In this document: piece after piece, positions 35,622 to 47,485 of the stretch
Layout of the letters: each line of letters opens with the position of its first letter
Numbering within the stretch: position 1 is the stretch's first letter
Assembly: GCA_034336665.1 (NCBI GenBank)
Contig: CM067592.1
Span: forward strand, 55,542,473-55,606,472
Reading direction: 5' to 3'
DNA: 64,000 nucleotides
Source of the DNA: Luscinia megarhynchos
Lineage: Eukaryota; Chordata; Aves; Passeriformes; Turdidae
Made by a program: the position numbers and the translations under genes
Notes under the pieces: generated by a model
Database searches by the model: none
Told to the model about the DNA's origin: nothing
Seen by the model: only the letters and a program-made list of their open reading frames with translations

Positions 35622-37904
35622 GTGAGCTTTATGAATGAATTATGCTTCCTTTTTCTGTACAAAGCCATTTACTTCCAGTTTCATTAACATCATATAGATC
35701 AACATATATTTAATTATTTTATAAAACAGAATATGTAGAGCCCATGGGGACATTACAATGGATAAGAAGGTTTCAAAGGTATTTAAAACTAAGGGCAAGA
35801 AGTTTTTCTTTGTAGGCAGAGAAGAAAAAAAACCAACAAAACCAAAAATTTATATTGTTTTCTTCTGCTGGATTCACTTGAATTTTATATATTCTTTATT
35901 TCTGCACTAGCTTTGTGGGCTAGATTTATTATTTACAAGTCATATATTATTTATATATTTTGATATATTCCATTTTTAGTGTGAAAAAATAATTTACACC
36001 ATTATTAAAAATAAGAAATTTCATTGATTCCAGTGAAATGTGATTCAAGATTTCTTCTACAGGAAGACTTCCATAGAGTGCAAAAATATTTCAGTATTAT
36101 GCAATTAGCTTGCTGATAAATACAACTAAATGATGTAACTACTATTAGGCCATGAAGAAGTGCAGTTGTAAATAATATAGGTTCCTTCCAAGCTTTGGTC
36201 TAAAGAGACATGCCTTCAGAAATTACTTCAGTGAAAAAAAGAGGAAAGTTAGGAGATTGGCACTGATACATGGTGTTCATCATCCATAGATGAACTTTAG
36301 AGTCAGATTTATGTTCACAGTGAACTCAAATCAATAGAAGTAACAGCTGATGGGTATGAAAACTCTTAGGCCATTCTTTAGTTACAAGTTGATGATCTTT
36401 TCATCAAAATTATGACCAGAACAAAACCTAGTGCTAAATTATCCCAGGACCAGCTGCCTCCAGTGGGAAAAAACCCATGCAAATTGATTTTTTATGATAG
36501 TCCAAGCTTTACATACAAAAATAAGATGAAATAATTTCTTCCTTTTTTTGAGGGAAGTGTTGGAAGGTGAAAAAATCATAATGGGTAATCTTTAAGCTAT
36601 TCAAAATGAGTGTGTAGGAGAGATTAATTGCTTTTAGCACACTCTATAGTGAAGCCTAGGCGTATTTCTACTTTGTATGTTTGTATGTATGTATGGAAAA
36701 TTGCCTTGACAGTGTTCCGGCTGAAATGTAAAATCTACCCATAATCCTTTTACCCACTGTGACAATGAAAAAGCAGATTATTGCCATGTGCCCATTTCAA
36801 ACCTTTGTCTACTCTGTGTGCATATTCAAATAGAATTTTAAAAAAAGAGGAAAATCTATTAGTCCTGTTTTTGATCTCATACACTTTTGAGTACACCAAC
36901 ATGGATTTTAGAGTTATTTCTGAAAAAGTACTCACATAAAAGATAAATAAAGCATCAATGAGAAAAGAGAAATCCAGGATACAGTGAAGCCATGCTTTTT
37001 TACTTCATATAAAACAAATTTATATGTAAAATAAATTTACCCCACCAAAATTTACTGTTGACTGCAAAAAAATATTGTCAGTAAAAATTATAAGCATAGG
37101 TTTAGATATTAATCTACTTATGGCTATGACCTTCATTATAGGATACTTTATCAAACATTTTTTGATTAGAGTTATGAAGCTCGAGGTAAGATGTTCTTAT
37201 TTGTTTGAAACGTGCTACTGTCCCTAGCTGTTTTGTGCTTGATGAATATGCTTTCCTGAAACATCTTATTTTATAATTTATTTTTGCTTAGATTATTTAA
37301 TTGGTCAAATTCTAAATTAGGGATATTGAGTTAATTTTGTAACAAGTATTCTGAGAACAAGTGAGAAAAATAGCATAACAGATTCTAAGTAAGTTGGCTT
37401 ATCCAATTGTAAACAAGGTCAATTGGATTTTTAGTGGTGTGCGCTGTAGAAGAACTTGAGTGCACAATTACTACAATATTATTTAAATTGTTTTTGAAAA
37501 CAGGACTGTGATTTGTACAATTAAAAGGAATTTGGTACAAGCAACCTTCTTCCAAAATTGATTTAGTAGAATGACAGTGCTAAATGTAGTGGTCTTTAGT
37601 TCACAAATCTCCATATAGTTTGAATTGCTGAAGTTTGTATGACTTTTTGAAGGACAGACCTCCTATAATTGATTCATGGCTAATGTTAAATATGGTTTTA
37701 TCCATTTGCATAATATTCATGCAGTTAGGGTTTCAAAAAGAGCAAAATAATTAAAAAAATTAAAAGCTAATCCCTCCACCCCCCCTTTGCAATACCCACC
37801 CCAAATATCTGCTTGAAGATGATGGTAATGAAGGACGGGGACTCGGCGGTTTGATGCCAGCTCCCCATGGTACTCCTTTGAACTGCTGAGACGTAGACAC
37901 TTAC

Positions 37905-37951
37905 TCTTTCTTGTTTATTCCAGTTTTCAGAAACCTTGCCACTCAGTTTAA
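37905..37951 (-). other. Splice-bounded 47-nt candidate exon
   Basis: On the minus strand a T-rich run ending AACATACAG precedes 47 bases that can encode KLSGKVSENWNKQER. A strong donor, AGA/GTAAGT, follows. Only one frame is open; it enters with one base owed and leaves in phase 0. It therefore cannot be followed directly by the 34997-35076 candidate in a single coding sequence. The adjacent bases (37790-37900) are unusually rich in G+C and CpG for the region. The call is weak. Confidence 0.18.
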
Positions 37952-40900
37952 CTGTATGTTCAAAGCAAAACATAAAATGATGTAGTTTTAAAGGACTCAT
38001 TAATTTTCTTTGTACTCAAAAGCAGTTCCATTAAAAACTGTAATACGCAAATTCTGAACTCGAACACGTTCCAATTTTACTGCTGTTTACTTCAAAGGGT
38101 CCTCAAAAGTGTGTGCTGGAGAATTGAATTCTTGTGTTGAAAAATTAATCTATTACTGACACTGACCCATTTTTTTATTCTCTCTGGTTTATGAATTTTT
38201 AAGGTTTTTATATTTGTAAGACAAGTCCATGCTTAAATTTCTTTTAGGACACTACCCCTTGAAAGATTAAAAAGCAAACCATGCTATGCTTTTTGAAACT
38301 AGAAAGATAGTCTAGGCACTGCAATTGTGTCTTGACTGTGTCTGTTGAGGCCAAGATTGCTAAATAGATTATGTTATATATGCAAATTTTTTGTATTTTT
38401 TGAGATTATGTTGCTCATATGATTGACATTAACTGAGAGATTAAGGCTGATATTTTTGCCTTTACAAATTAAAGAGTGGTATAAATTATTTTAGCTGTTA
38501 TTTTCAAAAAGTAAAAGCTTGTTCTGTGTTCCACAAAGATTATAAATCCCTGTAGGCTACAAATAACACTTCAAGTGTTAATGCTTCTCTGCAATATTCT
38601 GTTCATCTGACTGATCCAAGACGGTTGTACCATGTGCTCACCCTTCTGTGAAGGGAAGACAAAAGCAGCTACAAGACTGGTAGACAGGTTGCAGCACAGC
38701 CAATTCTACAACTAGAAGTTCTGAATCCAAAGAAAACTCCAGTAACAGTGTTCAAATAGACAGCAATTTCTAAATAAGCAAATAACACAAAATTCCACCC
38801 CATTTTGATGTTGTTGATGTTCTACTGGGTAACGTAAATGTAAAACAGATACAGTTAGAAATTTAGCCTCATGTATGGCAGCCTGTGGAGCATGCCACGA
38901 TGCCCCAAATCAGTGTCTGCCCTTAGCCCATCCTGAAAACTTTTCAAATTCTCAAAGACATGCACATCAGAAGTTATTGGAAGTCAATATCAGTACACAT
39001 CCTCTTCTGCATATTGGAAAAAAACATCTAAATATTTAAATGCTTGGGGCATTACATGATGCAATTTTCATGTATTGCATTGCCCTATAATTATTACATA
39101 ATTAGATTTAAATAGAGTGAGTGTGGTTTATAACATCTGATTATAATAATATTCTGCTATTTAGTGGATCTAATTATTGCTGCTAATGGCAAACTATAAT
39201 TATTCTTTTTTTAAAATAATTTCTAAGATGGAATTTAGAAAGTGTCTTGCAAAGATTCATCAAATTAATTTTTCCAAGAAGTTATTTTGATTTTTCTGAA
39301 GCTGATATGATTGTTTTGACTGCTCTACATTATTTCTTGAGATTTCTCTTGTGCTGAAGCCTGTACTAGAACCAAAGGAGGAAATACAGTGAACAATAAT
39401 AAAACATGGTGTGTTACATCTGCTGGGCTGTAATAGATGATACAGTATACAAGAAATAGTACTTCCCCACCTATGATCTAAGAACTGGAAGAAGAGAGTT
39501 TTATATTTCACTTGAAATATCTACTTTTACAAAGAAATTATCTTTGTGGATGTGTGCAATATCTATAGCATACATTTTTTAGCAAATATGTACAGTTAGC
39601 TCAGTGGTGCCATAGCATAAAATGAGGCATGGGAGGCTGCTATACAAATAGACATACAATAACTAAATATTTTTTCTTGTTTTCACAGACTTTTCACAGT
39701 GTGATATTTTCTTATTATGATGATGAGAGAATTGAAAGAATACCATACAAATTGTAGTGAAGCCTTACAGTGAAGGAAAATGCACATCTTGAGTATCCAT
39801 TAGGCTTTCAAATAACAGGAGGTCTTAACTAGAGCTCCAGATTATTTGCCATAAATAATTATATAACAAATGTAATGATATTGAGTCATTGATATTTAAT
39901 TCCTTAATATAAAGAAACTCCAAAATATTAGAGATTAGCCAGCTGTCTTTCAGACAGAAAGCAGTTATTGCAAGATCTTCTTAGTCATCTGGGTGTTTAA
40001 CCATGAGAAAAAAACTGTGGTGTCCCAGGCCTCAGTAGCTCATAGATCTCATGTTTAAGGAAGGCAGTCACCTCATGCCGTCCTGTGAATGCACTCGAGG
40101 GGAAGTTTTCCACTGGTATTGGCCTTGCATGGGATAACCTAAATTAGGTCACAGACCTGGGAAGAAAAAAAAGGGAAAATCACACTACAGTATAGGGTAA
40201 CATGAATGGAAGTGTCCCTGAGGGTTTTGCTTCTTTTAGCATCTGCTTGGCATCAACAATTAAATAAATATACGGCATTAAGAATGACTTCATCACCAGC
40301 TATTGGCACAAAGACCAAAAGGGATGAGGATAGTTAAACTCTGCTCCACTCTTTCTTATGTTTTCCAAAATGTCAACTTCTCTATCCAGTCCTTATTCTC
40401 ACTTATGCTTGTCTACACCTTTTGACACCTATAGCCATTGTCAAAGACAAAATGAATTATGGTAAATGCATTAAATGGACAATTGTTCTGAACTAATAAG
40501 AGTCTCTTTATACTGGGTGCAGTGGGGAGTTAAAAATGTACTAAATTATTTGTACTTAAATGTTCTAAAAATGTTTAGGGGAAGAAGTTTCTGTTCTAAC
40601 ACTAGTTCTGAAGCCCTATCTTGCTCATAATCTTCTCCTTCAGGGATGGACCTGCATTTTGTTTTCTGAAACCCTGAATAACCTGAAGTCTTCAGATTGT
40701 CTTTTGTTCAGGATTCATACAATTGCTAATGGATGCCATCTCAGACTGAATTTACAATCATGACATACATGTTATTTTTAAATTTATTTTTATTTCTGTC
40801 AGGAAATGTAACAAATTGTGACATTTTCTACCCATCTACAGATTCTGGTCCTGTTCTATTCTTAGTTTCAGATATGATTTGAAAAACATTATATGAGTTT

Positions 40901-41854
40901 CAAAATAAACGTGCTGAGCAAGTTATGGTTGTAGCACTGTGTCTGGAGGGCAATTCTTCTCTAAAATGAGTGGAACACTAAAAAATGTCTAATTTTCTTA
41001 AATGTCTAACATACTGTCTTGTTTGTTACCAGTTTCTCAGACTGATCATAATTTTAATCATGTTAGTTTAGGAAGAGTACAATATGTTAGGAAAATTACT
41101 GAATTATCTTTTTACCTATCAGCTTCTCTGGGAGAAAAGGCATCCAAGAATAAATTATTTTCTCTTGGAAACCAGCTGTCACTTGCTTCAAAATCTGTGC
41201 TGCATAACACCTCCATTACAATTTTTGTGAGGAAAATGTTAGTGTTGTTTTTTATTTTGTCTTTTCCTAAAACAGAGCAATATGGATACTACACAGAAAT
41301 ACAAATCAGAGGTTATATGTTTACATACATAATGAAACTGTTGAAATTATGTTTCACAATTGTCCTTTGCCTCGCCTTTGTGTACAAAAGTGGAAGAGAG
41401 AACCTTATACTGTCTAAATCCTGTAAATCTGGTTTGTTTTGTGAAAAAAATAGAATTTTCCCCAAATTTAAGTAGCAGATACTACTCCTTCAGGAGTAAA
41501 ATAGCCACATTAGGAGGATACCTCTGGACACACAAGTACTTCATCACTCAGTTAATTTTAACCACTGAAGAACCTTACCCTCACTTGTGTTTAAGGTTTT
41601 AAGGTTTCATGCTCTCTATGTGGTTAAATATTTGGCTGATTAGCCACAAATAAATTTTATCTCTAAGGGCTTTTTAAAAGTTGAGTTATTGGTACAATAT
41701 CTGAATGCTTTCTGTGCAAAATCAATAGTAATATCTACTAACTAAAGTGATTTTTTTTATTTTGTATATTTTTCTTAAAATAAAAAAATTGAACAGTTAT
41801 GATTTTTATATTATTATATATTTCTGCTACACATTTCTACAACTTTCCTTATTT

Positions 41855-41859
41855 CCTCT
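41855..41859 (+). repeat. Left target-site duplication CCTCT
   Basis: CCTCT directly precedes the TG of the LTR at 41860 and is repeated exactly after its final CA at 43066-43070. Confidence 0.85.
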
Positions 41860-41977
41860 TGTGTTGGTTTCACGTGTTGGGGAGGCGGGGCGGATTCGCC
41901 TCAGGGACAGCTTCAGGAGGCTGGAGAGTGGGAGGGGCTCTCCCGTCTCTGCGGGCTTCCCCTGTGGGCTGCTGGCG

Positions 41978-42022
41978 CCAATCGGAGAGCTGATTTGGTG
42001 ATGGACAGCTCGGGAAACCAAT
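41978..42022 (+). promoter_or_regulatory. Two CCAAT boxes in the LTR
   Basis: CCAAT occurs at 41978-41982 (GGCGCCAATCGG) and 42018-42022 (GAAACCAATGAA), 40 bases apart, inside the GC-rich LTR half. Paired CCAAT boxes in CpG-rich DNA are usual in retroviral and housekeeping promoters. Activity is inferred. Confidence 0.5.
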
Positions 42023-42946
42023 GAAAAGTGGTTGTGCGTTCACAAATGACAGCGGATCGGGTTACCTGGGGGTCTTTCGGTTTCCGGCTGCCGGGGGCTG
42101 AGGTGGCCTCTGGCCGGGGCACCGGCCCTGGCCCTGCTCCGGGCTCGGCGGGGGGAGCCCGGCACGGCCCGGCCGCATGGTCCCGGCCCCGGCCCTGGCC
42201 TGGTGGCCCCGGCTCCGTGTGGCCCCGGCCCTGCTGGCTCGGCTCGGCTCGCCTCTCCACGTGGCAGAAGAGGCCTCCAGCTGCCCCCATTGCTTTCTTC
42301 ACGATCTGGATACAATTTTAACTTCTTTATGCCTGGATAAGATTCTCGATCTCCTGAGCTCTCCTGAATGAGAAGAAACGAAATTTGGAGACTACAGAGG
42401 TCGGTGGAATGAAGATAAAGAAAAGATGCAACTGATAAGTAGCTGAAAACCTTTTTTTGTGGGCTAAGGTGATTGTGACTACACTAAAATTCCTTTAAAC
42501 TGTGAAATATATTAGGGGAGGTTTGGATGCTTGAGTAGAAGATTTGCCTCGGGGAAATGGAGTTCTCTGTTTTGTGACTGGAATATGAACAGAGACATTT
42601 GATAGAGAAGGAGATTAAGAGAATTTTGTTTTTCAGCAGCCTGCCTTTAAAAGTAGTACCCCAAGTGTGTAACATAACCCATAGCACAGCTCTGGAAGGA
42701 CTGTGAAAAAATGGGAGGAGAGTCATAATCTGCAATATTTTCCCGGATGGATGCAGATTGTGAAGGTGAAGACACCCCCTACGCCATAACTAAAAAAGGA
42801 ACTTTTCTCTCTTAAGTGAACTGAAATGATTATTTGGGTGGATAACTGACTGAAAGTGTTCTCTGTATGTTGTTGGTAAGAAATGTGGAATGAAGGGAGA
42901 AGGAACAATCTAGGAATCTTATTCTGAATTTTTTTTTTGTCTTATT

Positions 42947-42952
42947 AATAAA
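42947..42952 (+). promoter_or_regulatory. AATAAA polyadenylation signal of the LTR
   Basis: A canonical AATAAA follows a T-rich run. A TTCTTCTTGTACCTTTTT stretch lies just downstream and fits the U/GU-rich downstream element. Confidence 0.6.
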
Positions 42953-43065
42953 TTTCTTCTTGTACCTTTTTAAGTTTTGAGCCTGCCTTGTCTATATTCC
43001 TAAATCCTATGTCTAAAAGAAATTAAATATATTAAAATTGGCAAAATCCAAGTCACACCGTGACA

Positions 43066-43070
43066 CCTCT
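43066..43070 (+). repeat. Right target-site duplication CCTCT
   Basis: This is an exact copy of the five bases at 41855-41859, directly after the LTR's terminal CA. Confidence 0.85.
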
Positions 43071-43739
43071 CTATGTTCAGAATAGTCATCTGGATAGTAG
43101 AGATCAATATGATTGGTGTTTATACGATACAATGATTTATTTAGATTTTTAAAAATTGATTAGTTTGGTGGAGGGAAAAGTACTTTGGCTTCACATATTT
43201 TCATTTATTCAGAATGTGAGTTAATAACCTCTCTGAAATTGTTTAGTGTTTTCATATAAACATATATACTGCTTTTTTTTTGTTGTTTTTTTTAAATTGT
43301 TTTTTGCCAGAGGGCACTTTGTGTTTTCAAACATATTATGGTGATCAAATATATTTTGCATTTTATTTGGTACATTTAGGTTTATTTCTTTGTAGAACAC
43401 ATTTAAGCAAAAGCTTTTTCTAACTCATTTATGTATTCTCCTGAGGAAATATAACTTTATCAAAGGTGGTTTATGAGAAATGTGTCTGCTTTTACTTGCT
43501 GCATCGGCTCACTGTGGCCTGTTAAAATTGTGTGAAGCAATTTTTGCTTAGATATCAAAATGGACATGTTGCAGTTTTATTCATCTTCTGTGTGGCATTT
43601 GCATTGATGACGTCCCTTTATAATTGTCTTCCACCTTATGAGTTGGGTGCTGCAAAGAGCCATGCTGAAGCATTTACTGCTCTGTAAAAAGTTCATTGCA
43701 CTGCAAATGTAATGCACACAAACACGACATTCTATTTTT
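43071..43739. other. AT-rich spacer between two LTRs, possible enhancer words
   Basis: There is no gene. The segment from about 43490 to 43640 contains a compact group of factor-binding words, listed separately. The left part has T-rich runs near 43271-43306. Confidence 0.5.
43597..43615. promoter_or_regulatory. Octamer next to CRE-like site
   Basis: ATTTGCAT (43597-43604), the POU octamer, is followed after three bases by TGACGTCC (43608-43615), one base off the CRE palindrome. A TTTATAATTG homeodomain-like word starts at 43617. The words are seen; enhancer function is inferred. Confidence 0.25.
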
Positions 43740-44777
43740 TGAGGTTAAGGACCTCCGGTGCTCTAGGCACCAACTTCGCCGGGTTGTCTTGTAAAATGAG
43801 CGAAGCAGCTAGTAGTTGCTAAAAGGTTATCTATTGCAGAAGCACATCAGTCTCAAAAGGCACAGTGACAGACATCAAAGTCCATGCTAAGTTTTGGTAT
43901 AAAGCCCCAAAGAGAAGCAGAAGCTGCTGTTGTCAAAGGTCCCCCAAAGGAAGCTGATGTTACTGTGGCAGCTCCTATCTTCTCCTTGGGTGTTGACTGA
44001 TGACAGTGAGCAAAAGGAAAAAGAAAAGCAATGGCAGGAAAAGCAGAAAAGGCAATGGCAAAAAGCACCAATTCTTCCCAATACCAACTCTTACACAGAA
44101 TCTTCCCAACAATCTAAGACACAAACTTGGACCACTACTCCTTAACCTATTGGAATTCTAGTTTATTAACACGCCAGGTTATGTGTAGACTATGCATACA
44201 ACCTATCCTGTTCTATCTGAAAAATGTAAGCAATATTCTTTCTATAGTTCTATTATGTCTAAGCTCTGTCTATAACCACGGTCCTGGAGCCCCTACTGAA
44301 AATACTGGTATGTTTTTCAACATTCACTAGAACTCTCACTTCTGCTTTGGTATCTAAACATTTTACTTACTAAAAGCCTTGGAGATCATACTAAAACTCA
44401 CTGACTTACTTACTTATCCTAAAACTTAAACTTACACCTCTACCTTATGTGTGAGTGGCTTAATACACTTCAATCCATCCAAAGGCTTTAATTCAATCCC
44501 TGCACTCTGATTTCTCTCTAAAGAATTCAGAGACCCCCGACTCACTGAGTCCAACACTATCTCTTCATGGCATGTTTCCTAACTTTCCAACAGCAGACGT
44601 ACAAACATGAAGGCTTTTATCTCCTGACGCTGTGTTGTCTCTCCTGCTCTTTCCTGACGTGTTTAGGAGCATCCATAGCCCTTGCAGACCCCAGCAGTGA
44701 CAGATCTGCCTGTAGTTAGGCCTCCACAGCATTGCTGCACCAATAGTAGACTTTGGTTTCCCATATTTTGCCCTACA
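43740..44777 (-). mobile_element. Probable solo LTR, minus strand
   Basis: Read on the minus strand, the block starts TGTAGGGCAAAATATGGG and ends in TAACCTCA, so it has TG...CA ends over 1038 bp. In that orientation it carries a CCAAT-like ATTGGTGCAGC near the start and a TATA-like GATAAAAGCC near 44615. An ATTAAA lies near 44490 and an AATAAA near 44165. Base composition differs from its neighbours. No matching target-site duplication and no adjoining internal viral genes were found, so the borders and class are uncertain. An ERVK-like or other ERV LTR is the most likely reading. Confidence 0.5.
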
Positions 44778-45682
44778 CCTTTGTGAATGAGAGGAGAAAA
44801 AGTCAGTAACGTAAAGAACTTGGTAAACATTAATAAACCCAATATTAATAATGGTTAAAAAAACAAGGCAGAGGGAAATTAATGCATAATGAATCTAACA
44901 AGGGACATTAACTACACCTTTAATTAATTGCACTGGATTGATATTTCTGGTCTAATGAATGACCTTTATTCAACAAAAACCCCAATATATAACTTTGTAA
45001 TTCCAGAACATCTTACTTGCTCGCAGTGAAACAGATCTGTTAATATTGCAGCATGTTATTAATGTGCTTATTCTGATATTATATTCTTCTTTTGCTAAGG
45101 CACAGTGCCTCACAGGGGAGAGTTATTCTGGGTCTGCCTGTTAAATATGTCATGCAACTAACCCAGATTTGAGGAGCTAATTATTTTATCTGTGATGTTA
45201 TTAAATAATTATAGTCCTTGAAACGGGGTCAGAAGTAACAGGACATCCCTGTAGTGCAGCATTCACAGTTCATATAGAGAGCTAGCTATAAAGAAAAAAA
45301 AATAGAGGCAGGAATAAAACGCTTGCAGGTCTTAACCCCTTTCCTTCTGTTTTCATCTGTACACTCATAGATAACTTGCCTTTGCACTTTCCAGATTGAT
45401 CCCACACATTGTATCTGCAGCCATTGTTCTCAACATAGTCTGGAAAACTGAAAAACACTCATCCTCTAGCAGTTCAAAAGCTTTTTTTTTATCTTCCCAG
45501 CTCCTAGATTTCTAATTTTTTGTTTTTCTCCAGTGGTTTGATCACATACAGAAACTGTTTTCTGAGACAAACTCAGTGAGGAAAGTAGGACACTATATGC
45601 AGTCAGACTTAACTATGCACCTTGAATACAGTTGATAAATGAGCTGCTGAAAAGCTGGCAATTCTTGTTTAGCTAATTTTTG
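44778..45682. other. AT-rich noncoding DNA, no gene seen
   Basis: This is ordinary AT-rich sequence between an LTR and a CR1, with nothing recognisable. Confidence 0.55.
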
Positions 45683-46725
45683 TCATAGAATCCCAGCATA
45701 ATTTACGTTGGAAGGGGCCCTAAAGATCATGTAGTTTCAACTCCTCAGCCCCATAGGTAGGGACTTCTCCCATCAGACAAGTTTCTCAAAGCCCTAATCA
45801 GCCTGGTCTTGAACACTTCCAAGGATAAGGCATCTGCAACTTCCGTGGGCAACTTCTAGTGCCTCACCACCCTCACAGTAAAAAATTTCTTCAACAAAAC
45901 TAATCTAAACCTAGACTTTTTCCATTTAATCCCATTCCCCATTGTCCTATTACTGAACGCCCTTGTAAGAGTCACTCTCCAGCTGACCATTTCAGGTACT
46001 GGGAGGTACTACAAGACCTACCCAGAGCTTTCTCCAGGCTGAACTCTCCCTGAGTGTCTTCACAGAAGTGCTCTAGCCCTCAGATCATCTTCTTGTTCCC
46101 CCTCTGGTCTTGCTATAGTAGATCTATGACCCTAATACACTGGGGCCCCAGCAGCTGGGTGGTGGGGTCTCACCAGAGCAGAGCAGAGCAGAGCAGAGGG
46201 GCAGAATCACCTCCATTACCCAGCAGGGCAGGCTGCTGTGGATGCAGCCCAGGATGTGGCTGGCTTTATGGGCTGCCAGTTCACGTTGCCAGATCATGTC
46301 AAACCTTTTCAGCACCCACAAGTCCTTCTCCCTAGAGCTGCTCTCTAACCATTCTACACTCAGACTGTACTTGTGCTTGGGATGGCTCCATGACAGTTGC
46401 AGGATCTTACAATGGTCTTCTGAAATTCATGAGATACCAACAAAGCCACTCCTCAAGCTCACCAAGGTTCCTCTGGATGGCATTCCTTCTCTCCAGTGAG
46501 TTGGCTGCACCCCTCAGCTTGGTGCTGTTGGTGAAGCTGCTGAGGGTGCTCTGATCCTACTGTCCCTGATGCTGACAAAGGTGTTAGGCATTGTCAGTCC
46601 CAGCACCAGCCCCTGAGGAATGTCACTCATCAATAACCTCCACTTGGGCTTGGACACGTTGACTGCAGCTTTTTGAGTGCAGCCTTCTATCCAGTTCCTT
46701 TTCCACTGGAAAAGCTGTCAAAAGC
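45683..46725 (-). mobile_element. CR1 LINE 3' part, minus strand
   Basis: CATAGAATCCCAGCATAATT opens with the reversed CR1 terminal repeat. The 3' UTR phrases GGGGCCCTAAAGATCATGTA and GTCTTGAACACTTCCAAGGA follow, then ORF2 C-terminal phrases in reverse such as GATGTGGCTGGCTTTATGGG and ACAAGTCCTTCTCCCTAGAG. Farther right, CCCTGAGGAATGTCACTCAT and TGCAGCCTTCTATCCAGTTC belong to the RT region. It resembles the subfamily of the plus-strand copy at 18681-19497, sharing a run of about 30 bases in opposite orientation. It is 5'-truncated and dead; the right edge meets an LTR fragment. Confidence 0.9.
46174..46197. repeat. (AGAGC)n micro-repeat in CR1
   Basis: About four and a half AGAGC units occur inside the CR1 at a place where the related copy at 19353-19362 has CTCTGCTCTG, so it looks like slippage growth. 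Confidence 0.85.
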
Positions 46726-46771
46726 TGTCAAACCCCTGCCTCTGGCTTTAGCATGAATAATGCTTCCAGCA

Positions 46772-46935
46772 GTTCTGGGTCTGAATGGGATGGAGTGAGC
46801 TCTCCTCATAGCATCCTCTATGGTACTGTGCTGCAGACTGTTGGCCAAAACACTCCTAATGATGTCACCACCACTTTTAGATGTTGCTGAGCAGTGCTTG
46901 CACAGCATCAAGGTCTGAGCAGAGCTAGGACATGT
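46772..46935 (+). mobile_element. ERVL-type LTR fragment, plus strand
   Basis: GGGATGGAGTGAGCTCTCCT, ATGGTACTGTG and GATGTTGCTGAGCAGTGCTT follow the order found at the 5' end of songbird ERVL-type LTRs. There the text reads roughly GGGATAGAGTTAA, then GGTATGGTGCTGTGTTTTG, then TGCTGAGCAGTGCTTACACAG. Only about 160 bp remain, and it abuts the CR1 at 46725. The same LTR type occurs on the minus strand at 62026-62600. Confidence 0.6.
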
Positions 46936-47485
46936 ACAGTTCATGAACTCTGTTAAGAGCATCTTGTGAACTTCCAAAAGAACTTGTTCTTGTGTAAGAG
47001 ATACATGTCAAAGGCATATTTAATAAACTTGGTTGAATTTTCACTGTCTATGCTCTCAAGATACAGCAATATCTTTTCATAATGTTCCCATTTCCTGAGA
47101 ATTCCACAGATACGTGAAAATTTACTGGTGTTTCACTGAAGTGAAATTACACAACAAATTGAAAGTTTGTCATCAAACTGTGGGATACTGGTTGTTTCAC
47201 AGTCTGTTAAAATTGTGTTCAGAGAGTCCTACAGAAAGTCATACATCCAGGTAAAGAACTGAGAGCTCTACTTACAGGGAAATGTATTATGCAAAATTAA
47301 GTCTTCAAACTGCATATTTGATTTTGCACCCAAGACAGAATGACTGTCACAGAAATATTTCAGCCAATATAATACTTCTTGTAGCCACCATGTTATGTGT
47401 AAGTCTGTTTAAAGATGACTGCCAAAAAATGATGGAATTTCTGCTGTGGGTAGAAGTCCTCTGAGTACTTTTTTGGATCATAAAT

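Larger units (their letters stand above)
34841..41859. other. AT-rich noncoding DNA with a few exon-like patches
   Basis: No transposon is recognisable. Three short splice-bounded stretches (34997-35076, 35387-35621, 37905-37951) are listed separately. A 157-codon ATG-initiated frame at 41002-41475 is the longest outside repeats, but it has no recognisable domain and lies in AT-rich sequence, so it is not called as a gene. Confidence 0.5.
41860..43065 (+). mobile_element. Solo LTR of an endogenous retrovirus, CpG-rich U3
   Basis: The 1206-bp element starts TGTGTTGGTTTCAC and ends CACACCGTGACA, the TG...CA ends of an LTR. A perfect 5-bp duplication (CCTCT) flanks it, the length typical of ERVL and some other ERV classes. 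The first 430 bases are very GC- and CpG-rich and carry two CCAAT boxes (41978-41982, 42018-42022); the rest is AT-rich. An AATAAA at 42947-42952 sits about 115 bases before the end, which sets the element on the + strand. No gag, pol or env sequence adjoins it, so it is a solo LTR formed by recombination between two LTRs. The exact family was not identified. Confidence 0.85.

Noticed and set aside
41913..42321. Overlapping open frames of 91-129 codons in the GC-rich region, looking like a CpG-island first exon
   Set aside because: They lie inside a well-delimited LTR with a target duplication; GC-rich DNA has few stops in any frame.
43895..43905. TATAAAG on the + strand as a promoter
   Set aside because: It lies within the probable minus-strand LTR, where the other signals point the opposite way.
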